Below are positions 58,252-64,000 of a stretch of DNA of 64,000 nucleotides, piece by piece (within the stretch, counting starts at the first letter, position 1; each line of letters opens with the position of its first letter). This stretch comes from Lineus longissimus. Its lineage: Eukaryota; Nemertea; Pilidiophora; Heteronemertea; Lineidae. The notes under the pieces are model-generated. The model saw nothing but the letters and a program-made list of their open reading frames with translations. It was not told the DNA's origin and did not search any database. The stretch is from NCBI RefSeq assembly GCF_910592395.1, contig NC_088310.1:15323501-15387500 (forward strand). The letters run 5' to 3'. The position numbers and the translations under genes were made by a program.

Positions 58252-60118
58252 CTAACCACCGGGGCCCATACAGGTGTCTCGAAATGATAAGGAAGTGATA
58301 AGGATTGTGCACACTTTCACCCCGGATTGTATCAAAACATTTATCACAGGGAAAATAATAGGTGTAGGTGGGAAAACGTACGGATTTTCCTCATTCTTGA
58401 TATCTTGAGCAAATAAATTACCTCCAGCAGATAATGGGGATGGGGCAGGGGTGAAGTGCTTCAAGTGACCATTTAGACCATCGTTCATCACATTACTATC
58501 AAGGGACATGAGGTCAACCGAGTGGGGGCCAAAGCTCTTCTGAAGGAGCTGCCACGAGCTGTCTGACAGCATTCTCGGTAACATGGACTCTAGAGCAGAT
58601 AACAACGCATTCGCCTCTTTCAGATGTATGGGCCTATCATCGCCATCCGACCAGAAATCTGAGAACTGCAAACCGGAATTTTGATTAGACAATATTGAAA
58701 TACCATACTTATTGATGGCTACGGATGCCTCCTTGTATAACTGTTTACGGCGCTCGGAGCGCCACGTCATAGAACCCTGCCAGGTATCTATGAATTCCCA
58801 ATGTTGTATTTCTTCAACTACGTCTGGGTTTAGAATGACTTGACGACTATTCTTAGAAGCCATGGAGATGGCCCTATTGACCTGACCTCTCTGATGTAAA
58901 GCTTTGCTGCTGGGATTACCAAAGACATGGAAATGCATTTTCCAACAAATCGTTGCAGAGTTTTGATATCAACTATCTTAGCAGCAAGAATCGACCGCCT
59001 TAATTTCGCAAAAGATTCTACCTTTTCACGGGTTAGGGTATATGCTTGTCTAATAGAGTCAACTATAAAACCGAAATGCTTGAGAGCAGTGACAGGATCA
59101 AAAATACTCTTCAGTAGTGCAAACGTATATCCTAAACGGGTTAATAACTCGAGCAAAGAATAGCGGACTTTAAATATATCTAAAATCACAACTCTATCAG
59201 CAGAACGAATGGACTCAACAGCAAACCTATCATCGACGTATTGGGTTGTACAAACTCCAAATGACCTCAAATACTCGGTCGCTACCATCCCAATGGTCTG
59301 GTAAATAAATGGCGAAGCCTTCCAGCCAAACGGATGGGTATTATACACCATAACCCATCCTCCAAACTGAATGCCAAAAAACATATGATACTTTTCCGAC
59401 AGCTTAACATGATGGTAACCCGACTTGTCATCACATGACAACATTCTAGCAACTGGCGCAACTAACCTATGGATATCTTTTAACGTTTCAAGCTTGAAAG
59501 GATTATCAGTAATCCACAGATTCAGGAATCTTTCATCGTGACACATGCTTGGTTTCGACGGTTCAATAGTGAGGGGCATTATTACCTTTGGTATCTCACA
59601 TTCACCTACCCTCCCTAATAATGAAATAGCACCATCTGAAATTTTCTTTTCTAGCTCCTTAGCTATGAAACCCGAAAAATCCTTACAATTAGGGGCATAA
59701 GGCAAAAACAATGAGGGTGGCTGCTCAGAATCATATGCCTTTCCCTTGAAACTACCTTTAAAAGGCTGGAAAATCTCGTGGACGTCAACGTCGTATTTGA
59801 TCCATGACCTCACCCTTTCAACTGGTATTTGTGTAGACTCCAACCTCCTTAAAATGTCATCCCACTCAGGAAAACATCCATGCAAACCTCCCGAAACACA
59901 ACTATTTGGGTTCCTTAATGGTAATGACGATGGATCGAATTCTGCATTATTCACGATTTCCTCTTCGAACCTGGGTTGCGGTGTTGAGAACTGGGGAACT
60001 TTCCCGTCCTGACGAAATAAATACGTCCATTTTGGCTCAAGGCAAACTCTGGCCGCCGCAGCTAGCGGGTCAAAAGGCAGATGCTTCTCCCATTCAGGTA
60101 CCACAATTGGACTATCAA
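58252..60118 (-). pseudogene. DIRS reverse transcriptase and RNase H, one frameshift
   Basis: The RT part (58830-60104) shows MLSCDDKSGYHHVKLSEKYH, THPFGWKASPFIYQT and the catalytic box TTQYVDDRF, all intact. A frameshift near 58895-58900 (after AAKLYIREV) leads into the RNase H-like part (58252-58938), with KYGISILSNQN and LKEANALLSALESM, and a conserved C-terminal tail (LKHFTPAPSPLSAGGNLFAQ). The start is unclear: an in-frame TAG lies at about 60120, so translation may reach RT from gag by another route. Confidence 0.85.
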
Positions 60119-61140
60119 CCTAATAATACAAAAATAAAGATCAGGACGGGACACTTCCCCAGCTCTCAACCCGCGTGGAAAAAATCCACAAGGGCACTAG
60201 AGGCCCCCCTGGGTCAAAAGCTCAGGAAGAATTACATCTTTTGTTTCATTTCTTTAAGCTTATCACAATCGCGAAGCCAGTGATCATTAGAACCACACAG
60301 GAAACAACCAGTAGGAGCTCTTGCAGCGTATCCTTGAGAATAGCCCCTCCCTCTGGGCCTATAGGACCGGTAACCATAACCATATGACTGAGGAGGCATC
60401 TGGTAGCCAGAATAGTTACCCGGCTGGGGACTAGGAAACTGTATACCACTAGGCGGCGATTGACTGGGATAACCAGGTGGGGGTGGAGGATATAACCCAG
60501 CCAATGGTGATTTGCGCTCATCCTTCTGATCTTCAACAGCCGCCTTTTCAACAACTACCCTGGCCTTGGCCTCTCTAACACTCTTGGCCAACGCTTTTGC
60601 AATGGCATCAGAAACACCTTCCCCTAAAACATTTAATACAAACGTGGACAATGGGAATTTGCCCTGGTTATTTTTCGCTTGTCGAGCCAAATCCTCATAC
60701 ATTATATGATTCCCGTCCCTTAGATGCCCTGCAGTACGCGCTAAATCATCGAGTGGTAACAACAGGAGGGATTCGTTAGGCTCATTTTGTAAACATAATG
60801 ATCGCACCTTTGCCTTCAGTGCGTCTAAACCATCAGCTGCCGCCCCATCCGTGGTGAGTGGTGGAGTCTCCGTCTTTCTCTTCTTTGGTATCGGTTGTGT
60901 CGGTTGGTCACTCTTTTCTTCAGATGTCCCGGGACGAGGTTCTCCAGTATCATGAGGCTGAAAATAAGCATCCAGTCATTTATTAATACGGACAAAGACG
61001 GCACCAATGAACACAGAGCGGCACTCATGAGCGGCACTATTGTCCTATTACAATACTTACATACAATATCTGTCCCTTTGGCTGGCCCACTTCATTGGCC
61101 GGTATAATCGCACAGTGCAGCAGTCCTCTCATATGCTGTA

Positions 61141-63695
61141 CAATCTCGGTCAGAAGTTATTAACCACCTGATATTTGTAAATTACTCCGTTATTCCCCAA
61201 TATTTTTTCACCAATTTCTGATGCATGGTAGTTAGGTCATTTGTCCATCATTTGGCAAAATGATTTTTCTGATCAATGGGCGGACTTCGGTTTTGTCGTT
61301 GTTCAAAGATTACCGGTCCAATTGAGATTTTCTTAAACTCTGCAATTCCTGAAAATTTTCACCTGTAACATCTTCTTGTTACTGCATAGATGGATATTAC
61401 CATCAAACATTTTCAAAATATTTGATTTTTTAACGTGAAAATGGCAACTTTGTTGGGATTTTGGCACTCTGTTTCTGTGTCCAGTGAACAGCACTCCGAG
61501 ATGACCCCCTTTCTATAGTTTGGTTTAGTGGTTTTCCTAGACTTCATCAGTTTCATAATTGACATCCTGATTGAATGGTTGAAACTGACCTGCATTCATC
61601 CTTTAGGAAGAACATGGCATGGGGTTGTAAGATCGCCTATTATATTAGGCCTTGGCCATTGAAAATACTCTCAGTATCTCCTGAATAGCCAGGATGAACC
61701 TGGAAAGCACCCAAGTTTTGATCTGTTCAGTCTGCTGTCAACACATGTTTTGATATGCCGAGGACACATGGCTCAAGAGAACTTTCTGAGTATCAGAAAG
61801 GTCAGTTGATGTCATTGAAAGCTGCAGGGAGGAGTAATCGAAATGTGGCAAGGGAAATTGGTTGTTCTCATGCAATAGTGCAATTTTGGTGGACCCGCTT
61901 CCACAATGAAGGAAATCTTCATCGCCGAGAAAGACCAGGTGCCCCAAAATGCACCACTGAACGAGAGGATAGACAGCTTGTTAGGCAATCGAGGATGCAT
62001 CCGTTCAAAAATGTGAAATCCTTAAGAAATGATGTGGGTTTGAGGGCCAGCCTTTCAACTGTTAAGCGGCGCCTCAGAGTGGCAGGACTAAACGGTTGCA
62101 TTGCAGCACAGAAGGACAAACTAACTGATGCCCACAAGTTGAGCAGATACAACTTTGCAGTGGCTCATCAAGACTGGACTATTGAACATTGGCGTCAAGT
62201 TGCATTCACTGATGAGAAGACTTTTGTCGTTGGAGATAATGGTCAAGTTTTCGTTCGCAGGCCAAAAGGCCAACGCTTTCATTCAGAATACATCAAAATT
62301 GTTCAAAGAAGTGGTAGATTCAGCGTGCCTGTCTGGGCATGGATGAATTCACGTGGAGACGGACAGATAGTGCGTATAAATGGGAGGTTTAACCAGAATC
62401 AGTATCTGCAAGTTCTTGCAGATCAGATGGACAACATTCATCATGCTTTTCCTGACAGACTTATTTATCAACAGGATAAAAGTCCAATACACACAGCTAG
62501 GCGTGTTGGACAGTGGCTTCGTGACCGGGAAATTGAAGTTTTGGACTATCCTTTTAAAGGGGCTGACATGTCGCCAATTGAAAATGTTTGGTCAAAGGTT
62601 CAGAGAGATGTGGACTTTACAAATGTTACTAATCAGGATGAACTGTGGCTTGCTGTCGAGGAAAGTTGGAATCGTCTTCGTGAGGACCACGAGTATTGGG
62701 AGGGATTGGTTGTGTCACTTCCTGATAGAATGAGGGCTGTTATAGAATCTAGGGGTGACTGGACTAGGTTTTGAATAAACTGTTGTTGTATGGTGATAGT
62801 AAAGGTGGGGTAGAGACTAAGCACAGTAAAAAAACCCACTATAGTCTGGTTCAATCTAGAGGTGAACCATTGGAATGCCAGTGTGGAACAGTCAATTTTG
62901 ACCACAAGATTTTATTTGCGTGTTACCCTTATGAAATGAACTTCTGGCTGAGAATAGTCCATGGGCCAATGTTTATTATTGAGCAAGGTCATCCGATTCA
63001 TTATGCTATAACATGTAACCTTAATTATGTCATTATTGCCACACTCTAACCACAAACTACATTTCCAATGGTCCACCTCCAGGTTGAACCAGACTATAAA
63101 CATCTTTAAAAAAGCCCGTGTAGATTTCCCAAGTTTAGGCCATGAATTACACTAAAAATAAATGCCAAGTTACAAAATAATTTCTCTCCATTTTCCTTTG
63201 ACAATAGCAGTTGTTATTCAATAAGACCATAATCTGATCAGCTTCTATTCAAGATGATCAATGAATGCAAAATAACCCATAAAAGGCCTCATTGGACCTT
63301 TGTTAATAGGGAAGTGGTGAAGCTTGAGGGGTCATCTCGGAGTGCTGTTCACTGAACACAGAAACAGAGTGCCAAAATCCCAACAAAGTTGCCATTTTCA
63401 CGTTAAAAAATCAAATATTTTGAAAATTTTTGATGGTAATATCCATCTATGCAGTAACAAGAAGATGTTACAGGTGAAAATTTTCAGGAATTGCAGAGTT
63501 TAAGAAAATCTCAATTGGACCGGTAATCTTTGAACAACGACAAAACCGAAGTCCGCCCATTGATCAGAAAAATCATTTTGCCAAATGATGGACAAATGAC
63601 CTAACTACCATGCATCAGAAATTGGTGAAAAAATATTGGGGAATAACGGAGTAATTTACAAATATCAGGTGGTTAATAACTTCTGACCGAGATTG
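61141..63695 (+). mobile_element. Tc1/mariner element with 368-bp inverted repeats, young
   Basis: A 2555-bp element flanked by TA (61139-61140 and 63696-63697). The terminal inverted repeats (61141-61508 and 63328-63695) are each 368 bp and differ at about two positions. Ends read CAATCTCGGTCAGAAG. It encodes one intact transposase and sits inside the DIRS gag reading frame. Confidence 0.95.
61755..62774 (+). CDS. Tc1-type transposase, 339 aa, intact
   Basis: A full-length ORF from ATG to stop. Residues 1-60 form a helix-turn-helix (YQKGQLMSLKAAGRSNRNVA, then GCSHAIVQFWWTRF), followed by a GRPR-like linker and a second helix-turn-helix region (LRASLSTVKRRLRVAGL). The catalytic triad is D in AFTDEKTF, D in IYQQDKSPIHTA and E in MSPIENVW; 34 residues lie between the second D and the E, i.e. 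DD34E as in Tc1. Length and layout are standard for the family. It would bind the long inverted repeats, cut at TA and reinsert at TA. No lesion is visible, so it may be competent. Confidence 0.95.
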   Translation: MPRTHGSRELSEYQKGQLMSLKAAGRSNRNVAREIGCSHAIVQFWWTRFHNEGNLHRRERPGAPKCTTEREDRQLVRQSRMHPFKNVKSLRNDVGLRASLSTVKRRLRVAGLNGCIAAQKDKLTDAHKLSRYNFAVAHQDWTIEHWRQVAFTDEKTFVVGDNGQVFVRRPKGQRFHSEYIKIVQRSGRFSVPVWAWMNSRGDGQIVRINGRFNQNQYLQVLADQMDNIHHAFPDRLIYQQDKSPIHTARRVGQWLRDREIEVLDYPFKGADMSPIENVWSKVQRDVDFTNVTNQDELWLAVEESWNRLREDHEYWEGLVVSLPDRMRAVIESRGDWTRF

Positions 63696-64000
63696 TACAT
63701 CACTTTCTATGCCGGCAAGCTCCAGCAATTCGAGGCCTTCGGCGCCCGTGATATCCTAAAACGCCCTCAATAGTTGACTCATTGGTAGCTCATCAATCGG
63801 TTCATCCACGGCCAACCTTGCAAACACGGACGGCGGTTCCTGCATTGCCCGCATCATTTTCAACAGGGACACCTTATCCAATCCGTTCATGGAATGCCTC
63901 TTCTTTAATACCGTCACCGACGGTACCACCATCTGGAAATAGACACGCAGTTTAATCAATACCAAAGAAGTGCATGTCCCTATCCCCTCTACACATTCTC

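Larger units (their letters stand above)
60232..63932 (-). pseudogene. DIRS gag with zinc knuckle, intron, stop and Tc1 insertion
   Basis: It reads right to left. A segment starts after a good acceptor (ATTTCCAG|ATG, 63932) and has an in-frame TAG at 63756-63758. It is then split by Tc1 at the TA at 63696/61140 and continues in frame (HMRGLLHCAIIPANEVGQPK) to a perfect donor (TTGTAT|GTAAGT, 61061). A 103-bp intron (60958-61060) ends TTTTCAG. The last exon has a nuclear-localisation-like PIPKKRKTE, a Pro/Gly/Tyr-rich low-complexity region and a zinc knuckle CFLCGSNDHWLRDC (CX2CX4HX4C) near the end at 60232. It would package element RNA. Confidence 0.75.
56942..64000 (-). mobile_element. DIRS-type tyrosine-recombinase retrotransposon, interrupted by Tc1
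   Basis: On the minus strand the order is gag (with zinc knuckle), reverse transcriptase plus RNase H, then tyrosine recombinase. There is no aspartic protease or DDE integrase, which defines the DIRS group. Gag is broken by the Tc1 element at 61141-63695 and has an in-frame stop; RT/RNase H and recombinase have frameshifts. The 5' end lies beyond the window. Confidence 0.88.

Overview
This window looks like intergenic or intronic DNA from an invertebrate animal, probably a marine bilaterian. It is AT-rich, nearly free of host genes, and built from nested transposable elements. The mix points that way: a Polinton/Maverick, a chromosomal Ty3/Gypsy element, a DIRS-type tyrosine-recombinase retroelement, intron-containing pogo/Tigger elements, Harbinger, Tc1, and many copies of hairpin-ended non-autonomous elements resembling Helentron-type repeats of molluscs and relatives. 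Spliceosomal introns inside several elements confirm a eukaryote. The species cannot be named from the sequence.

Layout. 1-17.5 kb: a decayed Polinton whose integrase, packaging ATPase, capsid-type and membrane genes are broken by frameshifts, stops and deletions. A young Ty3/Gypsy element (356-7782, almost identical LTRs, TSD CTAT) sits next to its integrase gene, and a pogo/Tigger element (10739-12894) sits inside the minor-capsid gene region. 17.8-25.4 kb: a MITE, an unrecognised Cys-rich ORF, one copy (D) of a repeat here called family Y, a possible host exon encoding a signal peptide, and a mariner-like transposase fragment. 25.4-28.4 kb: a pogo element with introns. 28.7-37.3 kb: related minisatellites flank a Harbinger element (29577-36063). 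Its transposase ORF was split by a 3.5-kb hairpin-ended repeat (family X, copy X1). 38.5-51.7 kb: X2, four Y-type copies (A, B, C and an old E), a partial pogo copy and X3. 53.6-56.1 kb: a pogo fragment split by a foldback element made of palindromic short repeats. 56.9-64 kb: a DIRS-type element whose gag is split by a young Tc1 element with an intact transposase.

Points of most interest. (1) The gypsy element has a textbook -1 frameshift signal between gag and protease, yet carries an Asp-to-Asn change in the RT active site despite almost identical LTRs. (2) Families X and Y share an end architecture (5' hairpin, CGTCC-rich microsatellite, 3' GGCC hairpin, short terminal inverse complements). 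X1 landed in a readable ORF with at most 1 bp of target duplication. (3) Each Y monomer carries a direct repeat of nuclear-receptor half-sites. (4) A Polinton intergenic repeat shows hairpins with compensatory base changes. I found no tRNA, rRNA or CRISPR array. I see no operons and no complete host gene.
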